47,951 nucleotides of DNA from an uncultured Schlesneria sp. GTDB taxonomy: Bacteria; Planctomycetota; Planctomycetia; Planctomycetales; Planctomycetaceae. This document shows positions 33,342 through 42,045 of this stretch, piece after piece. Where the stretch lies: the NCBI GenBank assembly GCA_903858935.1, contig CAIOKO010000164.1:1-47951 (forward strand). The letters are read 5' to 3'. Below the pieces are notes generated by a model. The model saw only the letters and a program-made list of their open reading frames with translations. It had not been told where the DNA came from and made no database searches. The translations under genes were made by a program, and so were the position numbers. The first letter of the stretch is position 1, and each line of letters begins with the position of its first letter.

Positions 33342-35048
33342 ATGGCGATGGAAGTCAGGTGCGGACAGTGCTACGGAATATTACTGATCGAGACTCCAGG
33401 AGTCGTCGTGGCCTGTCCCCATTGTGGCGTCCATCTTTCGTTTCCTGGAACTGATGAGCAAACGAAAGCAATTCCTGCATCGGGTCACCATGTCGATAGC
33501 ACTGTCGAAACTCCTTACCCATTCAAATTGCCGACCGGATTCGCACAGAGAGAGCCAAATGCCGATTCCGTCACTGTCAATCCAACGTCGAGCCAACCCG
33601 AAGAACCTAGTATTGCGGGCGCAACACCATCAGTAGTTTCACACCCGGTCGAATCGATATCGGTGGGCTCTGAGCCAGTGGCCTCACAGCTGGTCGTGAC
33701 ACCCCATCCACCCGAGTCTGCTGAGTTCGTATCTCATGAGATCGTGACGCACCAGGTCGTACCACAGCCAGTCGCGACACACTATCCACCCGCAGCACAA
33801 CCTGTCGTGACACATCCGATCGTGGCACATCAGGTGGTGCAACATCAAGTTGTGCAACATTCGGTGGTACAGAATCCAGGCGTGGCGCATCCAGCCGCGC
33901 CACCGAATATTCAACCACAGTCTGGTCCGGATTTCTCGTGGATGTCGACTTCGGAACCCTCGCACACATCGCACGTAACACCATCAGCACCGTTTACTGG
34001 ACTCGACTTGGGTTCCCCCAATGCGGAGAGAGCGGTGCCACGAAACACTTCCGCTCCAGTTTCAACCAGCAATGTCACACGAAATGAGCCACCTCCTGCG
34101 ACGGGGTATGAATTTAGCACCCCTGATATTCCTCTCAATTCACCGCCATCGGGACATTTGGACGCTGGTACTGCTGGCAGTTTTGTGCCGACACACCCGT
34201 TTGGTTTGCCAACAGACTCGTCGCCTGTCGGCTCTAACAATTCGACGCTGAATGAAGAAATTGATCCGTCCACATTTGTTCCGCCCACGAGCAGCCGACC
34301 AGCAACCGGCAAGAGCCGCGGATCGTGTCTGGGGTTGCTGCTGCTGATTGTGGGAAGTTACGCCAGCCTGATTACGTTTTACGCAGCCTATTTGACGCTT
34401 CTGGGACGAACTCACCAATTGGAAAGCCTTCCAGATCTGAAGACTGTCCCCCAACAGGGAGGACGCGCAGTAGTACCTCGTCCGGAGAATGATCTGCCGC
34501 GAGGTCACGAGCTTAAATTGGGCCAATCGCAGCGGTACGGAAACGTTCGAATCACCCCGCTACGTGTCACCAGTGGCCCGATCAAGTTTGTCTATTTCAA
34601 AGATGTTCCCGGTAACGAGCGAGCCCCATCCGATCCTGTTTTGAAACTGTGGCTGAAGTTTGAAAATGTCTCCGATCAACAGATCATCACTCCGATCGAT
34701 TCAACGCTGATGTATTTTCAACGCGGCCATTCGCCCGTGATTTCCTACAACGTGATTTTTCGTGACGTCGACCGAAAAAAGAAAGATGGCTTATTTTTCT
34801 ATAATTTCGACCGACTGCCACCCGAAAGCGAATGGCGGATTGTGGGACAGGAGGCAAATCGCGAGCTTTTGCCGCACGAAGAATACGAAACGTTTATCCC
34901 TTCCCAGGAAAGTGTCGAACTTCCGAGCGGCGAAGTGATCTGGCGCGTCCATTTCCGAAAAGGCTACGGACCCAAAACGGGAAACGGCGTGACAACGCTG
35001 ATCGATGTCCGCTTCGACAGCAAAGACATCGAGCCCGACCCGACGTGA
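33342..35048 (+). CDS. Zinc-ribbon, His/Val/Pro-repeat, single-pass membrane protein
   Basis: A 568-residue protein of unrecognised function. The N-terminus is a small zinc ribbon (Cys7, Cys10, Cys25, Cys28 in CGQC and CPHC). Residues about 100-195 are a low-complexity stretch of repeats such as HPIVAHQVVQHQVVQH, and 200-320 is Ser/Pro/Thr-rich and disordered. A membrane helix (GLLLLIVGSYASLITFYAAYL) lies near residues 328-350. The C-terminal 190 residues are folded-looking, with beta-strand alternation and PSDPVLKLWLKFENVS, like an immunoglobulin-type extracytoplasmic domain. The layout of a cytoplasmic zinc ribbon, linker, helix and external domain recurs in planctomycetes. A GGGGA sequence precedes the ATG. 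Confidence 0.75.
   Translation: MAMEVRCGQCYGILLIETPGVVVACPHCGVHLSFPGTDEQTKAIPASGHHVDSTVETPYPFKLPTGFAQREPNADSVTVNPTSSQPEEPSIAGATPSVVSHPVESISVGSEPVASQLVVTPHPPESAEFVSHEIVTHQVVPQPVATHYPPAAQPVVTHPIVAHQVVQHQVVQHSVVQNPGVAHPAAPPNIQPQSGPDFSWMSTSEPSHTSHVTPSAPFTGLDLGSPNAERAVPRNTSAPVSTSNVTRNEPPPATGYEFSTPDIPLNSPPSGHLDAGTAGSFVPTHPFGLPTDSSPVGSNNSTLNEEIDPSTFVPPTSSRPATGKSRGSCLGLLLLIVGSYASLITFYAAYLTLLGRTHQLESLPDLKTVPQQGGRAVVPRPENDLPRGHELKLGQSQRYGNVRITPLRVTSGPIKFVYFKDVPGNERAPSDPVLKLWLKFENVSDQQIITPIDSTLMYFQRGHSPVISYNVIFRDVDRKKKDGLFFYNFDRLPPESEWRIVGQEANRELLPHEEYETFIPSQESVELPSGEVIWRVHFRKGYGPKTGNGVTTLIDVRFDSKDIEPDPT
33760..33900 (+). repeat. In-gene His-Pro-Val-Gln codon repeats
   Basis: Short degenerate tandem units (CATCAGGTGGTGCAA, CATCAAGTTGTGCAA, CATTCGGTGGTACAG) encode HQVVQ-type pentapeptides. 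They are confined to the linker between the zinc ribbon and the membrane helix of the host gene. Confidence 0.65.
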
Positions 35049-35246
35049 CGATCCAGCGGAAAAGATCGAAAAATTCCCTTTTGAAATTCACGTTAAATTC
35101 AGCGAACGCAATTTATTCTTTCGACGCTTGGGATTTGCCGACATTTTGACTCGTGTCTCGATTCGCAATCTTCAGGCGAAGTTGAAATAATACCGGCTGG
35201 CTTTCACTTTTCTGCGACCTCTCACATTTCTCGGGGAGACTGTTCG

Positions 35247-36251
35247 ATGACAAAACCTTTGCGCTCATGCTGTGACTCTGTCGATCGTCGTGATTTTCTC
35301 AAGGTCGTTGCGGCGAGTGCCTCGACCCTCAGTGCAGTTGGCTCGGGTTTCTGGACGCTTCCGGGTGCCTATGCAGCCCCCAGTCCCACCAGTGCTGCGG
35401 AAACCGCGGTAGGACGCTTCTACAATTCACTCTCTGCCGAACAAAAAAAGACAATCTGCTTCGGCTTCAATGACCCGCTTCGGCAAAAAATCAACGCCAA
35501 TTGGCAAATCACCAAGCCAACCGTCGGAACGGATTTCTATAGCAAAGAGCAGCGTCAACTCGTCGATGAAATCGTGAAGAACGTCACCTCAAAAGATGGT
35601 TACGATCGACTCCAAAAGCAGATGGAATTTGACAGCGGAGGAATCCGGGAATACAGCATCGCCGTCTTCGGCGAACCTGGGACGTCAGCGTTTGAATGGG
35701 AACTGACCGGCCGCCACCTGACGCTTCGAGCCGACGGAAACAGCGTCGACGGTGTGGCATTTGGCGGTCCGATCGTTTACGGGCATGGCGAAGAGACCCC
35801 AAAAGAGAATCTGTTCTACTACCAGACGCAACAGGTCAACGAGGTCTTTAAAGCGCTCGACGCCAATCAGGCAAAGAGCGCTCTTGTCGCAACCGCTCCC
35901 AACGAAGCAGCCGTTGCACTGCAAGGACCGTCAGGAAAATTCTCTGGCATTCCCGTCAGTCAACTGTCGTCTGACCAGAAGGGACTCGTCGAAAAGACGT
36001 TGCAGGTCCTGCTCGCCCCCTATCGACAGGAAGACGCCGAAGAGGCGATGGAGATCGTCAAGGCGGCAGGCGGCGTCGACAAGTTGCATATGGCCTTCTA
36101 TCAACAGGGCGATCTTGAGAACGACAAGCTGTGGGATATCTGGCGAGTCGAAGGCCCAGCCTTCGTCTGGCACTTCCGAGGCGCCCCACACGTTCACGCC
36201 TACATCAACATCGGCGTCGTTGGTCAACAAAAGGCCGCGACGAACAGCTAG
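35247..36251 (+). CDS. Tat-exported DUF3500-family protein
   Basis: A 334-residue protein with a twin-arginine signal (DRRDFLKVVAASASTL, cleavage after about residue 45 at AYA-A), indicating export in folded form. The mature part matches the DUF3500 pattern: RFYNSLSAEQKKTICFGFNDP, then a central EYSIAVFGEPG, then FEWELTGRHLTLR, then the C-terminal WDIWRVEGPAFVWHFRG followed by PHVHAYINI. The biochemical role of the family is not known to me. A GGGGAGA stretch precedes the ATG. It is a single gene; downstream is a non-coding stretch with a palindromic repeat. Confidence 0.85.
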   Translation: MTKPLRSCCDSVDRRDFLKVVAASASTLSAVGSGFWTLPGAYAAPSPTSAAETAVGRFYNSLSAEQKKTICFGFNDPLRQKINANWQITKPTVGTDFYSKEQRQLVDEIVKNVTSKDGYDRLQKQMEFDSGGIREYSIAVFGEPGTSAFEWELTGRHLTLRADGNSVDGVAFGGPIVYGHGEETPKENLFYYQTQQVNEVFKALDANQAKSALVATAPNEAAVALQGPSGKFSGIPVSQLSSDQKGLVEKTLQVLLAPYRQEDAEEAMEIVKAAGGVDKLHMAFYQQGDLENDKLWDIWRVEGPAFVWHFRGAPHVHAYINIGVVGQQKAATNS

Positions 36252-36285
36252 ATATACTTTAAACAATTAAATTCAAGAGAATTCA

Positions 36286-36399
36286 GCCACAGGTGCACAC
36301 AGAACCACACAGATAAGAAGGTATAGCCCCCGAGAGAAAAGCCTTCGATTGTCAATTTTTTATTGCATTTATCTGTGTGAATCGGTGTGCATCTGTGGC
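36286..36399. repeat. Imperfect inverted repeat of the CCACAGATGCACACAGAT type
   Basis: The left arm (36286-36316) and right arm (36369-36399) are 31 bases each and match in opposite orientation at 27 of 31 positions. The intervening 52 bases are A/T-rich. The core GCCACAG(G/A)TGCACAC and CACACAGATAA recur in intergenic regions of many unrelated bacteria. The RNA would form a long hairpin between the DUF3500 gene and the convergent cyclase gene, so it could also act as a transcription stop or processing site. Confidence 0.8.
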
Positions 36400-36452
36400 A
36401 AAAACTCTTCGCTTTCTGATCGCCCTCGGGACCACTGACTGGCTGGTTCGCC

Positions 36453-37730
36453 TCAGGGCAAAAACGGCCAATAAACGACGCGACCGTCTCGACTTGTCAC
36501 AAACCGGATCGCTCCGTCTTGCGAGACCACAATCACCAGACTTTCTGGAACCTCGCTCACGAATCGATACGCCGATCGATGTCGAGTTCCGGAACTATCC
36601 GCCCTTTCGCGTTCCGTGTGCTCACCTTCCAGATCAAGCGACCGAAAGACTTCACTGACGGCGCGTTCACCAAGAACTTCACCGCCAAATCCAATGACCT
36701 CTAATCGCTTCGTGAGGACAAGCGCGCCATCGACGGCCATCATATCGGCGAAGAGATGCGCGATTTCATAAAACGATTCGTCGATTTCCGCCAGGGTTGG
36801 ATCGTCAATCTTCTGGTAATCGGACCAGGTCACGCTTTGATAACCGTGCCGGTGTCCGACGAGCGATAATCGAGTCATCCCCCTGAGCATTAACTCGCTG
36901 AAATGTTCGGTTGCCGGTCGCGACTCGAACGGACACCGTATCCGTAAGTTGCTCGCCAGCGCATTGATGTCTGCCGAATCCTGGGGAAGAAAAATCAGCA
37001 TCCCGCCGTGGCCCCGACTGCGAACGAGGCTGAGGATCCGCCGCACCACACTTTGAGCCATCGTTCGAATGAAGCACCCTTCGACTTCAGCCCCTTCCAG
37101 GCGAGTCGCTTTCAGTCGCTCGAGCAGCCACTCACGAAACGATCGAAAATGGATTGGCATCCACTGTGATTGAAAAGGGTCTAAGCCGGATTTCAGGATT
37201 TGACCGCTATTGAGTTCCAATAACCTCTGATAGCCGCACGCGGCCATCAACCGGCCAGCCCCCAGGATATGGACCACAAACTGAGGTGGAAGCGGAGTGC
37301 CATCGAAACGTCCTCCTTCGACGCGATTGACCCAACGAGTCCCCGTTTGAATAATACCCCAGATTGTTAATCGCTCTTCCTCGTCCAGACGAACCCCTAG
37401 AATGGATCGATAGTAAGAGGCCGCTGGCGCTAACTTGCGGATTTCTTGCGCGGTAAAAGGACGCGGTTCTGCGAATCGCAAAACATGGAATCCTGTCGGC
37501 GGCCCTTCGCCCTGCTTCCAGTCGGCAAACTCGGAAACGATCACCCGACATCGAACCGGCTGACCTTCTTCCATCAGGAAACTTGACTGGTAAGCAACGT
37601 CCAACACATTGGTTAAACACCTTAGAGAAATGAGTTCTGGAGGATGGCTTTCCAGCGAACCCCATGCTTCGGCGACATGCTCCGCAAATACCGGCGGATA
37701 AACGATGCTCGCGGTTTCGTCAACAATCAT
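36453..37730 (-). CDS. Probable diadenylate cyclase (DisA_N/DAC domain) with N-terminal sensor region
   Basis: A 425-residue protein. Residues about 310-420 resemble the DAC domain that makes c-di-AMP from two ATP: VDGALVLTKRLEVIGFGGEV carries the DGA motif (334-336), SSGTRHRSAYRF carries the RHR motif (383-385), and SLVIVVSQDGAIRF is the strand that follows in DisA/CdaA. Both signature motifs are intact. The first 300 or so residues are soluble and unlike the DisA DNA-binding part or the CdaA membrane helices, and are probably a sensor. No membrane segment is seen. It formerly abutted the ABC exporter gene upstream; a palindromic element now separates them. The alternative is an inactive relative. 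Confidence 0.75.
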   Translation of the reverse strand: MIVDETASIVYPPVFAEHVAEAWGSLESHPPELISLRCLTNVLDVAYQSSFLMEEGQPVRCRVIVSEFADWKQGEGPPTGFHVLRFAEPRPFTAQEIRKLAPAASYYRSILGVRLDEEERLTIWGIIQTGTRWVNRVEGGRFDGTPLPPQFVVHILGAGRLMAACGYQRLLELNSGQILKSGLDPFQSQWMPIHFRSFREWLLERLKATRLEGAEVEGCFIRTMAQSVVRRILSLVRSRGHGGMLIFLPQDSADINALASNLRIRCPFESRPATEHFSELMLRGMTRLSLVGHRHGYQSVTWSDYQKIDDPTLAEIDESFYEIAHLFADMMAVDGALVLTKRLEVIGFGGEVLGERAVSEVFRSLDLEGEHTERERADSSGTRHRSAYRFVSEVPESLVIVVSQDGAIRFVTSRDGRVVYWPFLP

Positions 37731-37735
37731 CAGGA

Positions 37736-37743
37736 CCTCATCC
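37736..37743 (-). promoter_or_regulatory. Ribosome-binding site of the cyclase gene inside the 22-bp repeat
   Basis: GGATGAGG on the minus strand, five bases before ATG 37730. The same sequence forms the stop region of the ABC exporter gene in the second repeat copy, showing that this site originally lay across that gene's end. Confidence 0.55.
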
Positions 37744-37967
37744 CGCCCGTTTCAGCGAGATTTCCGAGGTGAGCCGGGCGGCGTCAGCCCTCGGACATTT
37801 TTTCTTTCCAACCGTCCTTGATCACAAACCGAACGAAACCCGAAGAGTCCGAGGGCTGACGCCGCCCGGCTCAACTTACCCGACGCGCGAATGTTTCCCC
37901 TGTTCTAAACCCGTCATCCGACGCGCGTGTACCGGCTGTGCCGGTCCTCATCCCGCCCGTTTCAGCG
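37736..37967. mobile_element. 188-bp palindromic insertion flanked by a 22-bp direct repeat
   Basis: An identical 22-bp sequence, CCTCATCCCGCCCG followed by TTTCAGCG, occurs at 37736-37757 and 37946-37967. Between them lie 188 bases containing a perfect 25-bp inverted repeat, arms 37771-37795 and 37848-37872, starting GAGCCGGGCGGCGTCAGC, with a 52-base loop. A smaller CCGGC-TGT-GCCGG hairpin lies at 37932-37944. No coding capacity is seen. It reads as a non-autonomous, MITE- or REP-like insertion that duplicated its target. The right copy is the last codons of the ABC exporter gene; the left copy supplies the next gene's ribosome-binding site. Confidence 0.75.
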
Positions 37968-40134
37968 TCTGGGCATGGAATAATCGCTGATATTGCGGGC
38001 AGGTCTTTAATACGGATTCATGCGGGCCAAACGAAAGGACCTGGCCCTGGTCCATGACCAGAACATGCGTGACAAAGCTCAACAAACTCGGAGTCATTGC
38101 GTGAGTGACAATCAGCGTGGTTCGTCCCTTGGCAAATTCAAGCAGCGTCTGATGAATCAACTGTTCGCTTTGGGTATCGATCGCGGACGTTGCTTCGTCG
38201 AGAATCAAGATTGCGGGGTCACGCAAGATCGCCCTGGCCAAGGCGACTCGCTGACGTTGTCCACCCGACAAACGGTGTCCTTTGTCGCCGATTTGAGTCA
38301 ACATCCCGTCAGGCAATTGACCGATGAAGTCGGTCACGTGAGCTTTATCAGCGGCAGCCTGAATTTCACTGTCCGAGGCATCCGGTTTTCCGTAACGAAT
38401 ATTCTCGGCAATCGACCAGTCGAAGAGTAATGTCTCTTGCGTGACGACACCGATTTGTGCTCGTAATTGAGAGAGATCAGCATCCATCAAATCGACGCCA
38501 TCGATCAGGACATGTCCTGAATGAGGGTCGAAAAACCTTGGCAACAAGTTGACCAGGGTCGACTTACCGCAGCCGTTGTCTCCGACCACAGCCACAGTCG
38601 CTCCAAAGGGAATCGTCACCGAAACTTCATTGAGAGCTTTTCGGCCCAGCGAAGTCGAATCAAGCTGTGCGTAGTGGAAGGTGACTTGATCGAATTCGAT
38701 CGATTGGCAGTGACGAGGAATCTCTGTAAATGGTCGAGTCGATTTGACGAGAGAATCGCGATCCATCCAGGCGAAAACCCTCGCACAAGCTGTGGCCGAC
38801 TTTTTCAGTTTTGAATACACGCCCGAAAGCTTACGCCCCGGATCGAGCACACCAGCCATACAGGTATAAAGTAACGAAAGATCCGAAACAGTCATTGGTT
38901 CGGACGCAAGTTGAATCCCCCAGATCGACGTCTTATGTCGCAAGACCAGATAAGTACCGGGAAGCGAGGCGATGAATACCGCACACATTGCCAGAAATTC
39001 AACGCTCGGGCTGACAAGTGCATCGATTCGCAAGATACGCATCGCCTTGTCGTAATAAGTTCGATGCTCTTGAGCCAAACGGCGTCGATGCAATCGCTCG
39101 TTTTGAAATCCCTGCACGACGCGAAACGAAGTGAGCGTCTCATCCAGCACACGATAAAGGCGAGACATGCTTTCCATCTGCCTTTGCGTCGCCTTCTTCA
39201 GCTTCTTACCCAATCCGCCGAAAAACCAGGCCATAATCGGGGCGCAAATGAACGCCAGCAGCGTCAGCCGCCAGTTGGTAGCAAAGGCAAATCCAATACA
39301 AAGAGCCGCTTTAATTGGTTCAACAACGATCTTCCCACCCAATAACACCATCCCGTGTGCGACCTGATTGAGATCGAAGGTAAACCTCGACATCAATTGC
39401 GGGGTTGTCTCAAGCGCAAGCGTCTGCTGGTCGAGTTTCAGCGTATTGCGAAACAGTTGTTGCCTTAATGACTGCATGACACGCTGCACGACGCTGCCGA
39501 CGCACATCTCCTGAAAGTACGAGCAGGTTTCTTTAAACAACGTGAGCACGAGCAGCACCGCCAGCAGATATGCCAGGAAGTTGAAAGAGTCCGTCGGAAG
39601 GAATGGAAGCACATGAGCATCAATCCAGCCATACTTGGTAACGTCCCACTGTCCCTTGTTTAAATCTTCGCGAGTTTTGCGTTTGTCTCGTCGAAGTTCT
39701 GACTTCGCTTCGTCGGAATTGGCCGCTTGCCAATTTGGATCTTGCAGCGTCGTCTCGATCTCGGCTAGTCGCTTCGACTCTTTCTCAACAGCGGAACGAG
39801 CCCGCTCAAGTTTCATGCGGACGTCCTGATCGTAGGTTTTCCCTTCGAGCAGTAGCTGCATCGCAGGGTAGACCAGCGAGAGCTGAGCCACAGCGAACAG
39901 AGCTGCACCGACGGACAACCCAACAGACAGGATCAGCGTCCTGCGCTGCCTGAGAACGAACGGAATTAATCGGGCAAGAATTTCCACGGCGACATCCCTG
40001 TCAAAATTCAGTTCGCGCTTTGTCGATTCGTCATTGACTCGATCGCCCAATGGCACTTTAAGTACAGTTCCATCGGGTTTCCAGCCACAACTTACTGGCT
40101 GATCGAATTTTACCGTCATCCATTGTCGAGACAA
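37948..40134 (-). CDS. MsbA-like ABC exporter half-transporter with a coiled-coil insertion
   Basis: A 728-residue fused permease and ATPase. Start uncertain: TTG 40134 opens the frame and ATG 40119 is the likelier codon; the first membrane helix begins only near residue 64. Between the first two helices lies a charged coiled-coil insert (about 105-165, RARSAVEKESKRLAEIE) that is absent from E. coli MsbA. The ATPase has Walker A GDNGCGKST, the LSGGQRQR signature, Walker B ILILDEATS and the H-loop IVTHAM. All are intact, so it should be active. Substrate unknown; lipids or peptides are typical. Its last codons lie in the 22-bp repeat, and without the insertion the next start would be about seven bases after its stop. 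Confidence 0.92.
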   Translation of the reverse strand: MSRQWMTVKFDQPVSCGWKPDGTVLKVPLGDRVNDESTKRELNFDRDVAVEILARLIPFVLRQRRTLILSVGLSVGAALFAVAQLSLVYPAMQLLLEGKTYDQDVRMKLERARSAVEKESKRLAEIETTLQDPNWQAANSDEAKSELRRDKRKTREDLNKGQWDVTKYGWIDAHVLPFLPTDSFNFLAYLLAVLLVLTLFKETCSYFQEMCVGSVVQRVMQSLRQQLFRNTLKLDQQTLALETTPQLMSRFTFDLNQVAHGMVLLGGKIVVEPIKAALCIGFAFATNWRLTLLAFICAPIMAWFFGGLGKKLKKATQRQMESMSRLYRVLDETLTSFRVVQGFQNERLHRRRLAQEHRTYYDKAMRILRIDALVSPSVEFLAMCAVFIASLPGTYLVLRHKTSIWGIQLASEPMTVSDLSLLYTCMAGVLDPGRKLSGVYSKLKKSATACARVFAWMDRDSLVKSTRPFTEIPRHCQSIEFDQVTFHYAQLDSTSLGRKALNEVSVTIPFGATVAVVGDNGCGKSTLVNLLPRFFDPHSGHVLIDGVDLMDADLSQLRAQIGVVTQETLLFDWSIAENIRYGKPDASDSEIQAAADKAHVTDFIGQLPDGMLTQIGDKGHRLSGGQRQRVALARAILRDPAILILDEATSAIDTQSEQLIHQTLLEFAKGRTTLIVTHAMTPSLLSFVTHVLVMDQGQVLSFGPHESVLKTCPQYQRLFHAQTLKRAG

Positions 40135-40200
40135 AACACGACGGAATTAGACACGGAAGTCGCTAAACGGTCCAGACCAGCGTCATTTCCGTTTTCAAAA

Positions 40201-41718
40201 TCACAAGACCTTGATCGCGACGGCAGTGATGTCGTCGCGATTCGGTTGGTGGTCACGAAACTCTTCGCTGGCCGATTGAATTGCCGCCAGAATTTCGGAG
40301 GCCGATTTTGATTGATATCGACGCAGCACCTCTACAATCCTGTCTTGCCCGAATAACTTTCGTTCCGGAGACATGGATTCGACCAGCCCATCGGTCGCGA
40401 TCAGCACAAGGTCACCAGGCTGCAAATGAACCGTGGTTCCGCTTTCAAAGACCGCCGCTGAATTCATGCCGAGCACTGTCCCCGTGCTTTTCAATCGCTG
40501 CAATTCGCCGCCGGCATGCAGAATAAATGCATCGTGCCCCGCGGCCGAATAACTGAACGTTCGATCACAATAATTGAGGGAAGCAAGAAACAACGTGACA
40601 AACATGTCATCCGGCAGATCTTCTTCCAGGACTCGATTGAGTCGTGTCAGGCACTGAGCGGGACTTGATTCATTCAGCAGCATGGTTCGCAAAACGGCTC
40701 GCGTTTCCACCATTTCCAACGCGGGTCCGAGGCCATGGCCGCTGACATCTCCGACGGCGATCCCCAATCGATTTTCACCCCAGGGGATAAAATCAAAATA
40801 ATCTCCGCAGGCTTTCGAGCATGGAATGCAGATCGCGGCAAAGTCGAAGCCGGGAATCTTCGGCATTTGCTTCGGATAAAGCGAGACCTGGATTCGCAGC
40901 GCTGTCTGAATCTCTTGTTCAATCTCGACCTGTTTCAGCCGTGCGGTGGAATCACGAAATGCCAGAACCGCCCCAACCGTTTCTCCGGTATTGCAGATCG
41001 GTGCGACGGTATACTCGACCGGAAGCATCGTCCCATCACCCCGGCGAAATTTTGCGTCTTTCACAGTGATGGCGTCATTTCCATTTAATACGGCCTTCAC
41101 GGGATGGGGCTCCGTGTCAATGACATGCAACCCGTTTGGCTTGCGCGGGGCGACGATCCTGGAATGACACATCCCGAGAAGCTCGGCGGATGTCATTTCC
41201 AGCATCCGTTCCGCGGCCAAATTCAAGTAGGCGATACATCCGGCAGAATCAAGTCCACAAATTCCATCAGCAACCGAATTCAAGATCAGATGGTGGCGGT
41301 ATTCCAGCGACGCGATTTCACGTTCAACCCGAACTTTTTCAGTAATGTCCGTCGAGATCCCTCCGATGGCGTAAATTGAGCCCAGCTGGTCGCGAAGCGG
41401 AAACTTCACGGAAAAATATCGGTGCGGACCATCGTCATGCGGAGCGACCTCTTCACAATACAAGGGCTCGCCCGATTCCAGCACTAATCGATCATTGTCC
41501 CGGAAGGCGTCGGCCAATTCCGTCGCGAAAACGTCATAGTCGGTTTTCCCCAGAATGAGCGAACGAGACACATGAAACAACATTTCGAACTGGCGATTGA
41601 TCAGCAAATAGCGAAAGTGCAAATCTTTGGCATAGATGACCGTCGAAGTGTTGTCGAGGAGATCATGCGCGAGCAAATTGAACTCGTGATCGACTGAATA
41701 CGTCGCGTCAGTGCTCAT
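40201..41718 (-). CDS. PAS-PAS-SpoIIE (PP2C-type) phosphatase
   Basis: A 505-residue cytoplasmic response regulator-type phosphatase. Two PAS domains (about 10-135 and 140-265, the first with YAKDLHFRYLLINRQFE) feed into a short coiled linker (LKQVEIEQEIQTALRIQVSLYPKQMP), the standard RsbU/SpoIIE connector. The phosphatase has GDVSGHGLGPALEM, LIATDGLVES and RDDITAVAIKVL, so the metal-binding Asp residues are present. Such enzymes dephosphorylate STAS anti-anti-sigma factors in partner switching. A STAS protein is encoded 5 kb away at 46918, which makes a functional link possible but unproven. Divergent from the esterase gene. Confidence 0.9.
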   Translation of the reverse strand: MSTDATYSVDHEFNLLAHDLLDNTSTVIYAKDLHFRYLLINRQFEMLFHVSRSLILGKTDYDVFATELADAFRDNDRLVLESGEPLYCEEVAPHDDGPHRYFSVKFPLRDQLGSIYAIGGISTDITEKVRVEREIASLEYRHHLILNSVADGICGLDSAGCIAYLNLAAERMLEMTSAELLGMCHSRIVAPRKPNGLHVIDTEPHPVKAVLNGNDAITVKDAKFRRGDGTMLPVEYTVAPICNTGETVGAVLAFRDSTARLKQVEIEQEIQTALRIQVSLYPKQMPKIPGFDFAAICIPCSKACGDYFDFIPWGENRLGIAVGDVSGHGLGPALEMVETRAVLRTMLLNESSPAQCLTRLNRVLEEDLPDDMFVTLFLASLNYCDRTFSYSAAGHDAFILHAGGELQRLKSTGTVLGMNSAAVFESGTTVHLQPGDLVLIATDGLVESMSPERKLFGQDRIVEVLRRYQSKSASEILAAIQSASEEFRDHQPNRDDITAVAIKVL

Positions 41719-42045
41719 GGAGTTGTCTCGGGATGATCGGGATACAGACCTCGCCCTGTTGTGGGAAGAGTGATCGAGACGTCCATTCCTGCGAAATCAT
41801 TCGTCTGCGAAAGTGTACAGAAAGTGTCAAGACAATAGAAATGTATTTATTGATGGATTCATCTCTTTTTTTCAATTAGCCATCACGGAGGTAACAGAAC
41901 CGCGAGCCTGGCAGACGACCATTTTTCTCCCTTCAGTTGTTTTCGCATCAACGGCGCGTTACGTGTTTCTCTCTCGGGCCGAAGAGAGGCTTCGGTTCCG
42001 AGCAATCAACCTTGAACAATTTGCTTGAGAGAAGGAGCCGACACA
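41719..42045. other. Divergent intergenic region
   Basis: About 330 bases between the starts of the phosphatase (minus) and the esterase (plus). No frame is convincing. It must hold both promoters. An A/T-rich stretch at 41830-41880 is the best place for one, but no -35/-10 pair is clear. Confidence 0.4.
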
